A DNA stretch of 15,321 nt, taken from contig RBNI01003721.1 of assembly GCA_003990745.1 (NCBI GenBank), positions 1 through 15,321 of the forward strand, given 5' to 3'. This DNA is from Jimgerdemannia flammicorona (lineage: Eukaryota; Mucoromycota; Endogonomycetes; Endogonales; Endogonaceae). This document shows, one piece after another, positions 1 to 9,179 of this stretch. How positions within the stretch are numbered: the first letter of the stretch is position 1; the number at the start of each line of letters is the position of its first letter. The position numbers were made by a program, and so were the translations under genes. The notes beneath the pieces were generated by a model. The model was not told the origin of the DNA, searched no databases, and saw only the letters and a program-made list of their open reading frames with translations.

Positions 1-1264
1 TCCTAGCCTCGTAAGCCATCCAAGCCCTTCGCCTCCTCTCCACTGCCCCAGCAAGATCCTCAAGTGCCTCCAGCAGGTCCTCCTCCTCTTCCTCAGACCC
101 TTTCACCCTCGAAACCTTGCACTCCACTGGGCCCCACTTCAGTGCCACTGGCCAATCTCTAGCCTTCCCTGTATTCTCCATTCCAAACAACCTCAGCCGG
201 ACATCCACATCACCTGTCCTGAGCTCAGTCCCCTCCCACACCCTGAACCCAATGTCGACCACCTCACTATACTCCTTCACTCCATCCATGACCAGCCTCT
301 TCGCCTCCTCCTTCTTCACTGTCGGCAAATTCATAATCACCAGGTGAACCACTCGGGGATCCCAATGCATACACCTTACCATCGGCACCGAAATCCCTCC
401 AATCACCACGCCCTTCTCCACTGCCTCCAGCAGTAGGCCCTTCTCTTCAAACCCCACCTCGACTGCCTCCAACTTCTTCAAAAACTTGACTGAGGCTGCT
501 CCTTTCACCTCACTCACCAGCAACCCCAGCACCATCTTTGCCGTCACCGCTAAGCCCCCGAAGCACAATGTGACGGCGAATTCTGAGCGAGATTTTTTGA
601 GTAATGGGGCTGCCACCAGGCCCGTCACACCATCAGCCAGATCTCCGGGTCTCGCGCTGCTCCCCTGACCAGGTCCCCCATCAGCCGTCACATCTGGATT
701 TTTTTCCAGATTGCCCGTCACACTGCCATCAGCAGTCACTGCCTCAGCCACTGCACCGCCAGCCCCACTACGCTGACCCCCCAGTGGGGGGGCCTCCCTG
801 CTACTCGCAGTAGCAGCTGCCTTCCCTAGCTCCAGCCAGCCATCCAGTCCAGTCGCCTGATTCTCCATCCTGACTTTATCGGCGAAGGTCATCCTCCCTC
901 CCCCATGTGGCCTTACACCTCCTCTGCCACCACCTCCGGCCCCACGACCCCATGTCGAAGCACTTGGCATGCCAAGACCCGCACCTCGACCCCCCCCCAC
1001 ATGTTGCCAGTCAAAGGCACTGGGGCCCCCCTGCCCAGTACACTCACCAGAATGTGCGTTGCTTGCCATCTTGATAGCACCAATACTTGAAGACTTGTTG
1101 AAAAGTGTTGCCTGAGTCTTGTGTCACCCGAATAGTACCGGTGAAAGATGCTACCAGCTCTGCCTCCCTCACTGCATCAATCTCATACTCTTCTACCTTC
1201 AAGAAGACAGCAAGTACCTCTGCCTTCAGTGCCTCCACCACTCTATCTCTACATAGGATCTGTA
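1..1264 (-). pseudogene. gag/ORF1-like coding region, copy A (partial)
   Basis: Read on the minus strand, this is a long coding-like stretch of a protein I do not recognise. From its upstream end it shows an acidic helical part (VEEYEIDAVREAEL), the block RVTQDSGNTF, then FDWQHVGGG leading into a Gly/Arg-rich linker (about 870-1015). A TFADKV block, a Ser/Ala/Gly-rich linker, a hydrophobic GLVAAPLLKKS segment, WDPRVVHL, and an acidic EEEEEDLLEALEDL tail follow. It runs off the left edge. A TGA at 1044-1046 breaks the frame after RTFW. Copy B has AGA at that place, so a CGA-to-TGA change is likely. The Gly/Arg-rich, charged, motif-poor look suggests a retroelement Gag or ORF1, but no zinc knuckle is visible, so this is inference. 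The frame continues across the insertion into 1862-2340. Bases 1-1150 keep about 40 CpGs, unlike everything to the right. Confidence 0.5.
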
Positions 1265-1276
1265 TCCAATGATCAT
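1265..1276. repeat. 12-bp target-site duplication, left copy
   Basis: The 12-mer TCCAATGATCAT occurs here and exactly again at 1850-1861. The pair flanks the poly(T)-headed element between them, as expected for a non-LTR retrotransposition event. Confidence 0.85.
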
Positions 1277-1849
1277 TTTTTTTTTTTTTTTTTTTTAATG
1301 GACTCATAGTCCTGTGGATTTTTATTGAAAGAGAACCTAGACTATATAGACCAAAACCCTCCCCCACTATCCACCGAACAATATCCCCCCATTAACCTAG
1401 GCTACTAAATTGTCCAGTAGTCCCATTGCTCCAGCTATGCCTGTTGAACACTGACTACATTGACCCCACAACATAGACTAGACTTGTCTGCTCACCAGGG
1501 CTGGATCATCATTTACACATAAGAGCACACCTATATGTCAGATCTAGCAACACTGGGACTGAATAAAGAATAGCCCCCTGAACCCCAAAAGAAAGCCTGA
1601 GGCAAAGAAAAACCCCCCAACTAACCAACAGAGAGCAAAGTAGATTCAAAGCAGGTGAGTAAAGGACTTATATGCAGCACCTTCCTCAAAGGACTTACAT
1701 ATGGGCTAGGGTCTGAAGAGACCCCACTCTCACTCCCCAAGCCTGCAGGCCTTGATCACATTGCCATGTCAGCTCCCAGTTCTAGTCAGGTACTGCCAAA
1801 TGAGGAAGGTCCCACTCTCTAAGCCTGTGGGCCTTGATCACATTGCGTG
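1277..1849 (-). mobile_element. non-autonomous poly(A) retroelement, copy 1
   Basis: A 573-bp insertion bounded by exact 12-bp direct repeats. On the minus strand it ends in about 20 A residues (T-run to 1296), preceded about 30 nt upstream by AATAAAA, a Pol II-type polyadenylation signal. Its 5' end holds one full 82-bp monomer (1764-1845) and the first part of a second (from 1763 down). No coding capacity is seen. The second copy at 4150-4751 shares the whole body at roughly 75-80% by eye, which defines the family. The poly(A), the variable-length TSD and the absence of TG...CA ends argue for mobilisation by a LINE, not for an LTR. I do not see clear Pol III A/B boxes, so calling it a classical tRNA-derived SINE would be unsupported. 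Confidence 0.8.
1764..1845 (-). repeat. 82-bp 5' monomer of the poly(A) element
   Basis: The block beginning CAATGTGATCAAGGCC (minus strand, from 1845) recurs from 1763 with a period of 82 bp, the second unit being truncated. The same period is found in copy 2. Iterated 5' monomers resemble promoter repeats of LINE 5' UTRs; a promoter role here is inference. Confidence 0.75.
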
Positions 1850-1861
1850 TCCAATGATCAT
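1850..1861. repeat. 12-bp target-site duplication, right copy
   Basis: Exact repeat of 1265-1276. The codons GAT CAT TGG (DHW) lie in both copies in the same minus-strand frame, and the interval between them is 585 bp (195 codons). Removing the insertion and one duplicate therefore restores one uninterrupted frame across the site. Confidence 0.85.
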
Positions 1862-3650
1862 CACTTATCACTCTCAGGTCCACTTCCCCCAACTCCTCAG
1901 TCACCAAGTTGTTCATCATCTGGTATATCCATTGTAGGTTCCCCACCTTCTTCTCACCCAGAGTTGCTGGCCTCCCTTCTCCCAGCATTGAGATATCTGT
2001 CTCTATGCTTGCAGTCTCATCTCACTCCTCCTCCAGAACATCCACCAGTTCATTCTTACCAGCCACCATCACCCATCTCCCACTTGCCACCTCAGGAACT
2101 CTAAAGCACACTTGCTGGGTACCATACATTGGTACATCCTCTGCCACCCAACCTCTTGTACTGGGCCCCACCTGATAAGAGGAGAAGAAGTATCCTTCCA
2201 TACTTTGAATATATGTATCATCCTCATATAGGTCCTTGCTCAGCTCCTTCCTGGTCTCCTCTAGACTCACCTCCACATTCTCTCCACTTCTATTGGCTCA
2301 GATACTTACTTTGACTCCTCCAGTATCCTCAATACTATAAGCAACCCCTTTCATATTTTCCTCTAGTTTTGCCAGCAGCTCTCTCTGCCTCTTGTATCCT
2401 TGAGACCTCTCCCACAGCTCCTTATTAATGTGGACATGCTTCCCATTAATAATCTCCAAGTGCATCAACTCTACATATGCCTTTCAAGCCTTACTCTCTA
2501 CTCTACTGCATCACTCAGCTCCTCCAGTACCTCCAATAGGTCCTCTTCCTCCTCCTCACTCTCCTTCACCCTTATCACCTTATATATAAAGACTCTCCAC
2601 ACCATTACTGAAGGCCAATCACGAGCCTTCCCAGTAGCCTCTCTCTCTGCCAACTAAATCCAGATATCAACATCCCCTATCCAGAAGGAGATCTCTTTCC
2701 AGACCCTGAACCCTACATTGACTACCATTCTATACTCAGCTATAATCTCCTCAACTCTTCTCCTCATCTCCACAGCAGTCTCCATAGGGACCCCTTTCAC
2801 CAGAAGTTGCACCACCCTGGGATCCCATCTCAAGTAGTATTCTATTGGAATATATACCTCTCCAACAGTCAACCTAGTCTTCAGCATGTCCTCCAATGGT
2901 CCAGCCTCCTCAAAGCCAACCTCTACCCCTTCCAGACCCCTCAGGAACTTAACAAATACTATACCATTCATCTGTTCAGCAATTAGCCCCAAGATTATTT
3001 TTGCCATCACCACTAAGCTATGGAAGCACAAAGTAACTATGAACTCTAAGATTGACTTCTTGAGTAATAGAGCCACTGCTAGGCCTATTACACCATTCAT
3101 CAGGTCACTGGGTCTTGTGTCTATCCCACTACTTGACCTATCATCAGCAGTCCCATCTAGATTTTTTTCCAGATTGCCTATTATACCCCCATCAGCAGTC
3201 ACTCTCTTAGCCACTACACTGCCAACCCCCCTACTCTGGCTCTCTAGAGGAGTACCCCCCTTCTCCCCATCAGCCACTTTCTTCTTCTCCAGCTTCAGCC
3301 ATCCCTCCAGTCTCTTCACCTGAGCTCCCATCTTGACCTTGTCAGCAAAGGTCAGCCATCTACTCTCTAGCTGTCTTATTCTACCTCCTCCACCACCACT
3401 GGTCCCTCATTCCCTCAGAGAGGTACTTAGCATCTCTAAGTCTATATCTTGGCCCTGCCCCATATGCTGCCAGTTGAAGGCACTGAGGCCATCCTCTCTG
3501 TATACTCTCCAGAATGCTCATTGCTCACTATATTGTTAGAACCTTTACATTGAAAATATTATTGAATATATTATTTGAAGTTTGTGTAACCTGAATATTA
3601 TCAGAGAAAGGGCATGCCTACTTTTATCTCCTCTACCTCAAGTTGGTTTG
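1862..3650 (-). pseudogene. gag/ORF1-like coding region, copy B
   Basis: Bases 2400-3650 are homologous, block by block, to 1-1200: FNWQHMG, a short linker, LEGWLKLEKKK, VTADGGIIGNLEKN, LLKKS, WDPRVVQLL, FRVWKE, GDVDIW and an EEEEEDLLEVLEEL tail. The minus-strand frame is open from 3331 to about 2657. The downstream part (to 1862) adds a C-terminal region absent from the visible part of copy A. It includes ELWERSQGYKRQRELLAKLEEN (coiled-coil-like), WVAEDVPMYGTQQVCFRVPE and LGEGRPATLGEKK. TGA stops near 2300 and at 2022-2024, a stop near 2655 and a small frameshift near 2500 inactivate it. CpG is nearly absent; aligned CpGs of copy A appear here as TG, CA or TA. Family unknown; retroelement Gag is the likeliest guess. 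Confidence 0.5.
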
Positions 3651-4149
3651 TTATACATATAAGGGTATAGTGGGAGGGAGACAATGGTGATAAGTTATCT
3701 CTTTATTTGTATCTGATTAGTGTTTTCTCTACTTTTTCATAATCTCTGATATCTCTGGCTATATTTGGAGTATATCTGTTTTAGTGTAGCATCTTCTTTC
3801 TTTTGCTATCATCAATAAGATATTGTCTGGTATATCATGAGCTATATATAGAGTTGGCTGACCTTTGGCATCAAGTACCAGTATAGATTACCTGCAGGTC
3901 TCTAATATCTGCAGTAGAGCCCTCTGAGCTTTGGTGAGCTTCCTGATAAGTACAGTTCTAGTATAGATAATTGCTTTTCAGATAGAGTCAGAATAGGTGG
4001 GGAGATGACCATTACAGACAGGAGAAAGAGTGATAATAGTAGACTAGTAGAGTGCTAGACTGGGGGCAGTCATCAGAGTTGGTATAGATATTATCTCAGT
4101 AGGGTCTTTTGATTGACTGGCAGGGAGTGGAGTAGTGTAGGAGCTGATA
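3651..4149 (-). other. minus-strand coding remnant, unidentified
   Basis: Upstream (minus sense) of copy B, homology to copy A stops. From about 3990 to 3790 the minus strand reads a protein-like stretch including LTKAQRALLQILETCR, SILVLDAKGQP and LLMIAKERR, broken by one TAG, followed by a stop-rich part. An alternative frame over 3910-4010 is also open. This could be the N-terminal part of the copy B protein or a separate fragment. I recognise no domain, and nothing else stands out here. Confidence 0.25.
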
Positions 4150-4751
4150 TCCTGACTATATTCAACTGGAACTGAAAGCTAATATAGTAATACAATTGAG
4201 GTCTATAGGCTTAGAGAGTAGGTTCTCCCTCATTTGACAGTACTCAACTAGAACTGAGAGCTGACATAGCAACATAATTGAGGCCTGCAGGCTTAGAGAG
4301 TGAGAGTGGAGCTTTTTTAAGCCTTAGTCCATATGTCATTCCTTTTGAGAAAGTTCTATATATAAGTTCTTTACTCACCTACTTTGAATCTATTCTGTCT
4401 TCTGTTGGCTGATTGGGGGTTTTTTTTATCTCAGATCTTTGTTTAGAGTTTGGAGGACTATTCCTTATTCAGTCTCAGCATTGCTAGATCTAATATATAG
4501 GTGTGCTCTTATGTATAGTCATGATGATCCAGCTCTGGTAAACAGATAAGTCTAGTCTATATAGTGGGAGTTAACATATCTGATATATATAGCTGAAATG
4601 GTAGGACTATAGGACAATTCAGTAGCCTAAGTTAATGGGGGGGTAATACCTAGTGAGTAGTGGGGGAGAGTTTTGGCTTATATAGTCTAGGTTCTCTTCT
4701 AATAAAATCTGTAGGACTTTGAGTCTGTTAAAAAAAAAAAAAAAAAAAAAA
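4150..4751 (+). mobile_element. non-autonomous poly(A) retroelement, copy 2
   Basis: Plus-strand copy of the family at 1277-1849, so the two lie in inverted orientation about 2.3 kb apart. It ends in 22 A residues (4730-4751) preceded by AATAAAA. Its 5' end has about 2.5 monomers with an 82-bp period: a partial unit to 4190, a full unit from about 4192, and a unit from about 4274. The differences from copy 1 are mostly transitions, and no CpG remains. I could not find a convincing target-site duplication. The poly(A) directly abuts copia integrase-like sequence, so it may have inserted into or beside that element. Confidence 0.75.
4152..4310 (+). repeat. 82-bp 5' monomer array, copy 2
   Basis: ACAATTGAGGT at 4192 and ATAATTGAGGC at 4274 mark matching positions in successive 82-bp units. 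TTCAACTGGAAC near 4161 matches CTCAACTAGAAC near 4243 in the unit before. The iteration is thus shared by both family members. Confidence 0.7.
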
Positions 4752-6832
4752 TACTCCATTATATTCTAAAAAGAAGTATTTTATTATATTTATCAATAAT
4801 TATATATACAAAGTATATATATACTTCCTATTAGTAAAAAGTGAAGTCTTAGACAAATTTAAAGAATTTAAAGTAATTACTAAGAATGGGATAGAATATA
4901 GAGTATATACTATATACTCAAATATTAGATGTAAATATATCAATAATATATTCAAGTAGTTTCTGAGAAAATGCAATATATACCATCAAATGACAGCTTC
5001 TTATATATCTCAGCAGAATAGTATAGCTGAGAAATTTAACTATATAGCTATAGAAATAGTATATATAATAATCAATACTACTAGATTAGGATATTTATAC
5101 TGAGTAGAAGTAATCAATACTATAGTATATATATATAATTGGTACATATCTCAATCACTAAGTAAGGATTCTAGTAATGGCAATAAGTATTCCAGAGATA
5201 TTGATCATATCTCTGAGAAGTTATAGAGCAAATCTAAGCCAGATATATCTCATCTATATATATTTAGTTATAAGATATATATCCTCAATAAAAGCAATAT
5301 TAACCAAGATAAATTCGAGCCCAAGACAAGTAAACATATACTCCTAGAGTATTCTGGTAAGATATATCAACTCTGAGATCCATATAAGTAGTGTATAGTT
5401 ATTTTGCATAACATATAGTTTAGAGAAAAAGAAAATCAAGAATTCCATATAGATGTACCTATCTGGATTTCTATATTCTAGTCAGTACAAATATAGCAAC
5501 CAGTATAACAACTAATATCAGTCAGTATTCCAACCATTATCTATCTCTCTAGCAGTTAATTAAAATTATTTTCAACTACTATATACCTGAGCTAGAGTTA
5601 TCTAAGCTAAGAATAATAGAAATCAAAGATAAATATGATAGTGAACCCTCTATCAATGAGGAATCCTCTATGAAGAATAAGAAAAAGTACTCTAATATTT
5701 GCTAAGAAATTTATTTGGAATTAGAAAGTTATTAAGATATACTAGTAAGCCCTAGATAGTAATATATAGATTATATAAGCTATGCTAAAATATATGAATA
5801 GATATATTATAACTTCTAGTAAGTCAAATATATATATTATGAAGCTATAACTAGTCCTAATAGTAAGAAATAAAAATGAGTTATAGATAAAGAATACAAT
5901 TTACTCATCCAAAATAATATATGGGATTTAGTATTACTTCTACCAAATCACCAAATAACTGGATCAAAGTGGGTCTATAAGATAAAGCACAAGAGTGACA
6001 GAAGTATAGAGCAATATAAAACTCATTTCATTATTAAGAGATACTTACAAAATTATAATATAGACTATGATGAGATATTTTTACCTATATATATTTAAGC
6101 TTACTTTACTTAGAATACTCCTTATAATCACTATACTATATGACCTCAAAATCTATCAAATAGATATAAAGACAGTATTGCTGAATAGTGATATATATAT
6201 CAAACTATATATCTATCAATTATAAGAATACAAAAATAGCAAACTCATATATAGATTATATAAGAGATTATATAATATTAAATAAGCAGTATAAAAGGAT
6301 TGATAAATATCTTCTTAATAATGAGTTTATATATTGTAAAGCAGATAATTGCATATATATTCAGTATTATAACAATAGTAGTATAGTATTTATTAGTATA
6401 TAGATAGATGACATCATTATTATTACTAGTAAGAATAGGTTTAATAGAGTTAAAAAAGCTCTATACTGAGAATTCAAGATGACCAACATGAGTAATATGT
6501 CCTTTTTACTTGGAATATTGATCACTCACAACTGAAATATATATACTATATATCTTTCATAAGAAACTTATGCCAAGGTCATCCTAGAGAGGTTTAATAT
6601 GAGTAAATATAAGTCTGTTGGCACCCTGATGGTAACTTCTATAAAGTTAAGAAAGCTGGATACTATATCCAAGGATAATGACAATATATCTGCTAAAATC
6701 AGTATCAAAGACAATGATAAAAACATTCTCTATTAGCAAGCAGTCAGTTCTCTTATATATATATCTTATACTAGAAATGAGGCCTAATATATTATATATC
6801 ATAAATAAGGTTGTATATAGTACTCCTAATAA
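4752..6832 (+). pseudogene. Ty1/copia pol remnant: integrase and reverse transcriptase
   Basis: Plus-strand, extremely AT-rich decayed copia polyprotein. Integrase core: VYIYFLLVKSEVLDKFKEF, then SNIRCKY where the family has an SDNG-like block (an Asp ligand reads Asn), ISQQNSIAEKFNYIAIE (family: PQQNG.AER.NR...E), and SKPDISHLYIFSY. Reverse transcriptase (RVT_2): NNIWDLVLLLP, GSKWVYKIKHK, YNIDYDEIF, QIDIKTVLLNSDIY, YCKADNCIYIQYY, a stop followed by IDDIIIIT (the YVDD box, about 6398-6425), SFLLGILI and VILERFNMSKYKSV. INKVVYSTPNKS leads up to the insertion. At least ten stops and several frameshifts occur. Gag, protease and the integrase zinc finger are missing, and no LTR was found. The left end abuts the poly(A) of the retroelement. 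Confidence 0.85.
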
Positions 6833-6841
6833 GTCAATTTA

Positions 6842-6862
6842 ATCTGAATTGAATTCAGATTG
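6842..6862. repeat. near-perfect palindrome
   Basis: AATCTGAATT and AATTCAGATT form 10-bp arms around one central base, with a further GATTCAGATTA copy immediately to the right. It lies at the left end of the fold-back insertion. Confidence 0.6.
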
Positions 6863-6906
6863 ATTCAGATTAAATCCCATCTGGATCAACTCAGTTGAGT
6901 ATCCAG

Positions 6907-6949
6907 ATCGACCATTGTTTTGATTTTCAAATCAGATAATTAAATGTTT
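6907..6949 (+). repeat. 43-bp inverted repeat, left arm
   Basis: Pairs with 7253-7295 in inverted orientation, 39 of 43 positions matching by eye. It contains one of the very few CpGs of the central 10 kb (6909-6910). The opposite arm has CA at that place, a direct example of CpG decay. Confidence 0.8.
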
Positions 6950-6978
6950 AATCAATAACTTGATGAATAATCATCCCA

Positions 6979-7237
6979 ATTTGATAATCTTGGTGTTATT
7001 TGAATATTCTTAATAAGGTCTTTCTAATTATATCAAGATCATTGAAATTGGATCATACTATGCTGAGTTATTAAGGAATACATCTGACTTTCCAATTTTG
7101 GAAATTATGTCAAAAGAACATTTTCCTTAATATCTCAGCAATGCATAATCCAAATTTAATATTCTTGGTATCATTAGGAAGACCCTATAAAGGGCTTTCA
7201 AATAACATCAAGATCATCAAAATGAGATGATTACTCA
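6979..7237 (+). repeat. internal direct repeat, ~174-bp period
   Basis: The segment starting AATTTGATAATCTTGGTG (6979) recurs as AATTTAATATTCTTGGTA (from about 7153). Downstream, ATATCAAGATCATTGAAAT matches ACATCAAGATCATCAAAAT. The repeats are diverged, and the function is unknown. Confidence 0.6.
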
Positions 7238-7252
7238 TTGAGATATTGATGT

Positions 7253-7295
7253 AAACATTTAATTGTCTAATTTGGAAATCAAAACAATGGTTGAT
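7253..7295 (-). repeat. 43-bp inverted repeat, right arm
   Basis: Reverse complement of 6907-6949 apart from four transitions. The arms enclose about 300 bp, so a transcript could fold into a long hairpin. Confidence 0.8.
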
Positions 7296-7340
7296 TCAAC
7301 TCATTTAGAGCACTAGTGGTGCAGAATTCCTCCTACTATA

Positions 7341-7550
7341 ATAATTTGTATTAAAGTACTATTAAGAGAATTTTCAGATATCTTAAGAGTATAGTATACT
7401 ATATACTCACTCTCAGTAATATTAGATTAAGTGGGAGCAATGGTAAGAGAAATGGTATTTGACTATTCAGTTCATGTGATACCAATTGGGCAGATGATTT
7501 AAATGACCACTGATCTACAACTGAGTATCTCTTTTACATCAGTAAACAAG
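7341..7550 (+). pseudogene. Ty1/copia RNase H remnant (continuation)
   Basis: Continues the copia reading after the fold-back insertion. It shows STIKRIFRYLK (family: KRILRYLKGT), then DTNWADDLNDH followed by a stop and STTEYLF, matching the copia RNase H block DADWAGD..DRRSTTGY. The reading ends at ISKQE, exactly where the inverted repeat of the neighbouring DIRS-like element starts. The rest of RNase H and the 3' LTR are absent. Confidence 0.8.
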
Positions 7551-7923
7551 AGTCCCAGATATATGAGATACTATAGGTACTGAAGTCTATCCCAGACTTT
7601 GTGAGCTTGGGGAGAACTATAAAGAGTTAGTTTATGCTATCCTGAAAGCATCAGTATGCTTTATTTTGTCTTAGATATATTGGTTTTACATACAACTATG
7701 AATTCATCTGTCTAAGACTTATGTGTGAGATATTGTGTAAAACTAGAAGTAAAATATAGTAATAAAAGAGTGTTCTGGCTCTCATGGAGTTCCCTTAGCC
7801 AAGAAAGATTAGCAGTAAGCCTGAATTAGAAGTAAGGAAAAAATACCTGGTGGCCAAGGCTACCAGGGAAGGAAGGAAGAAGAACCCATAAGGAAGGAAA
7901 TAAAAAGGGTAGGAATGAGTGGG
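7551..7923 (-). repeat. putative right inverted terminal repeat of DIRS-like element
   Basis: The outer 83 bp (7551-7633) are the inverse of 7924-8006. The remaining 290 bp are non-coding, with an AAAGCAT/ATGCTTT hairpin (7645-7662), a CCTGGTGGCC/GGCTACCAGG hairpin (about 7846-7867), and a purine-rich run (about 7864-7920). The size fits a DIRS terminal repeat. The left partner needed for proof is not in the window. Confidence 0.5.
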
Positions 7924-8006
7924 AAACTAACTCTTCATGGTCCTCCCTAAGCTTGCAAAGTCTGGAATAGACTTTGGTACCTATGGTGTCTCATCTATCT
8001 GGGACT
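7924..8006 (+). repeat. putative DIRS internal complementary region
   Basis: 83 bp reverse-complementary to 7551-7633, same length, no gaps, 71 of 83 matches by eye. Eleven of the twelve differences are transitions. In DIRS elements the internal complementary region pairs with the outer ends of the terminal repeats and is thought to template circular cDNA formation. Its place between the recombinase end and the right terminus matches. Confidence 0.6.
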
Positions 8007-8064
8007 AAGCTTTACTTAGTTCTGGACTGTTTCAGAGTTAGTTATTCATAGATTAGAGATGAGT

Positions 8065-9010
8065 GGAGTACTAGGCTAGCATAGCAGCCTTGTGCCAGAG
8101 GATCATATATATCAAAGACTTTGTCTGAGAGGTTTTGGAAAGAACCAGTAATCTATGGGATAGATAGTAGTGATGTTTGAAAGTGATCTTGGAGCTTTAA
8201 TTTCCACTCACTAGGACTTTATCAATGGGAGTTCCCCCTTCCAATACCTCAGTGGAGGATTCTCTCTGAACAGAATAGGAGAGTAGATGGGGTTGATGCT
8301 AGCAGCCACTATGTATTCTGAGAACCAGTTGTAGAGGTGATCTGTAGTTAGGTTGTGATGGGGAGAGTATACACTAATGAAGAGGCAGTCACTGCCATAT
8401 AGTGGTCATAGGAGTTCTATTTCATACATCCAGCAATAGACCCAGTATACCAGGTATATATTCTTGTCCTCCAGGAGCACAGAGATGGGGCAGGAGGTCT
8501 TGTAGAGAGAGTCAGGCATGTATTCCTTAGTTATGTCTGCTGTGAGAACTATTTCAGCAGACCAGGCTACTTAGTTGTCCTGGGAATCCACTATCACCTG
8601 ACATTGGACAAAATTGCTTATAACATACAATGATATACAAAGTACCAGAAGGATATGAGTTTTTTTACCATATAGGACCTGCTGCTTAATAGAGTTGAAG
8701 GGGTCAGTTAGTAGATGAGAACAGAAATGTTCTACTGTTGGACTTTATCCTTAGGTAGAGGGGGGCATAAGTTGCCTGTCCCCTAGATAAGGCAAGAGAT
8801 CATGGGGAGTTTGGAGAATCAGATACTGTTGATGGCAGGGGTCTACTGGCTGATAATGGTGCAGATATCTCAGAGTTGTTGAGTACTCATATCCTTATAA
8901 AAGAGGTGGGTGAGGCAATTCATCTGCTACTTAGTAGAAGTATAAAGGGGATTGATATATCATTGATGACACTAATAGATATAGTATTGGTAGGCAGACT
9001 TATAATTCTT
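8065..9010 (-). pseudogene. tyrosine recombinase (YR) remnant of DIRS-like element
   Basis: Minus-strand reading in shifting frames. The N-terminal SAM-like part includes SAYQYYIY, CHQ and TPAINSI. The catalytic part has CPISVLLEDKNIY, CLFISVYSPHHNLTTDHLY, WFSEYIVAASIN, then YSVQRESSTEVLEGGTPIDK, VLVSGN, a stop, and SSKITFKHHYY. In DIRS recombinases the corresponding motif is HSxR...GNWS...F..HY. Here the catalytic His reads Tyr and the Arg reads Gln (8266-8277), each one transition away. The Trp after GN is a stop, while the nucleophile Tyr region (8164-8181) survives. The recombinase would resolve circular cDNA into the genome; this copy cannot. At least eight stops or frame changes are present. 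Confidence 0.75.
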
Positions 9011-9179
9011 GTGGGAAGAGATCTGGATACTGGCTCAGATAAGGTTGTGAGTTAGTTCTACCAGTATTATGATATCTGGAGAGTGCTGCTGATCAACCAA
9101 GTAAGGGTATCCCAATAGTATATCTGTATTACCACCATCAGAGCCCAATGTGGAAGGAGAATTGGAGAGGCTATTACTA

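Larger units (their letters stand above)
6833..7340. mobile_element. fold-back / MITE-like insertion inside copia RNase H
   Basis: The copia reading (STPNKS before, STIKRIFRYLK after) is broken by about 0.5 kb of non-coding sequence. The insert has 43-bp inverted arms (6907-6949 and 7253-7295) differing at four sites, all transitions. It also has a short palindrome at its left end and an internal direct repeat about 174 bp apart. Possible imperfect target duplicates (ACTCCTAATAA at left, ACTATAATAA at right) suggest the approximate ends. No coding capacity is seen. It is most likely a non-autonomous DNA element, but the superfamily is not determined. Confidence 0.6.

Noticed and set aside
2886..3323. 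145-codon plus-strand open frame
   Set aside because: It is antisense to the gag-like copy B frame, which is homologous to copy A in the minus-strand reading. The Ser/Pro-rich plus product is a shadow.
4150..4751. Solo LTR interpretation of the two inverted ~0.6-kb copies
   Set aside because: They lack TG...CA ends, end in poly(A) after AATAAA, and copy 1 has a 12-bp duplication instead of the 4-6 bp typical of LTR integrases.
4752..7550. LTRs or a primer binding site for the copia remnant
   Set aside because: No direct terminal repeat or tRNA-complementary site was seen on either side. Both ends are cut by other elements.
7645..7684. Hairpin AAAGCAT/ATGCTTT followed by CTTAG, resembling a Helitron 3' end
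   Set aside because: The terminal CTRRT is not matched, no 5' TC end or Rep/helicase is seen, and the place is explained by the DIRS terminal repeat.
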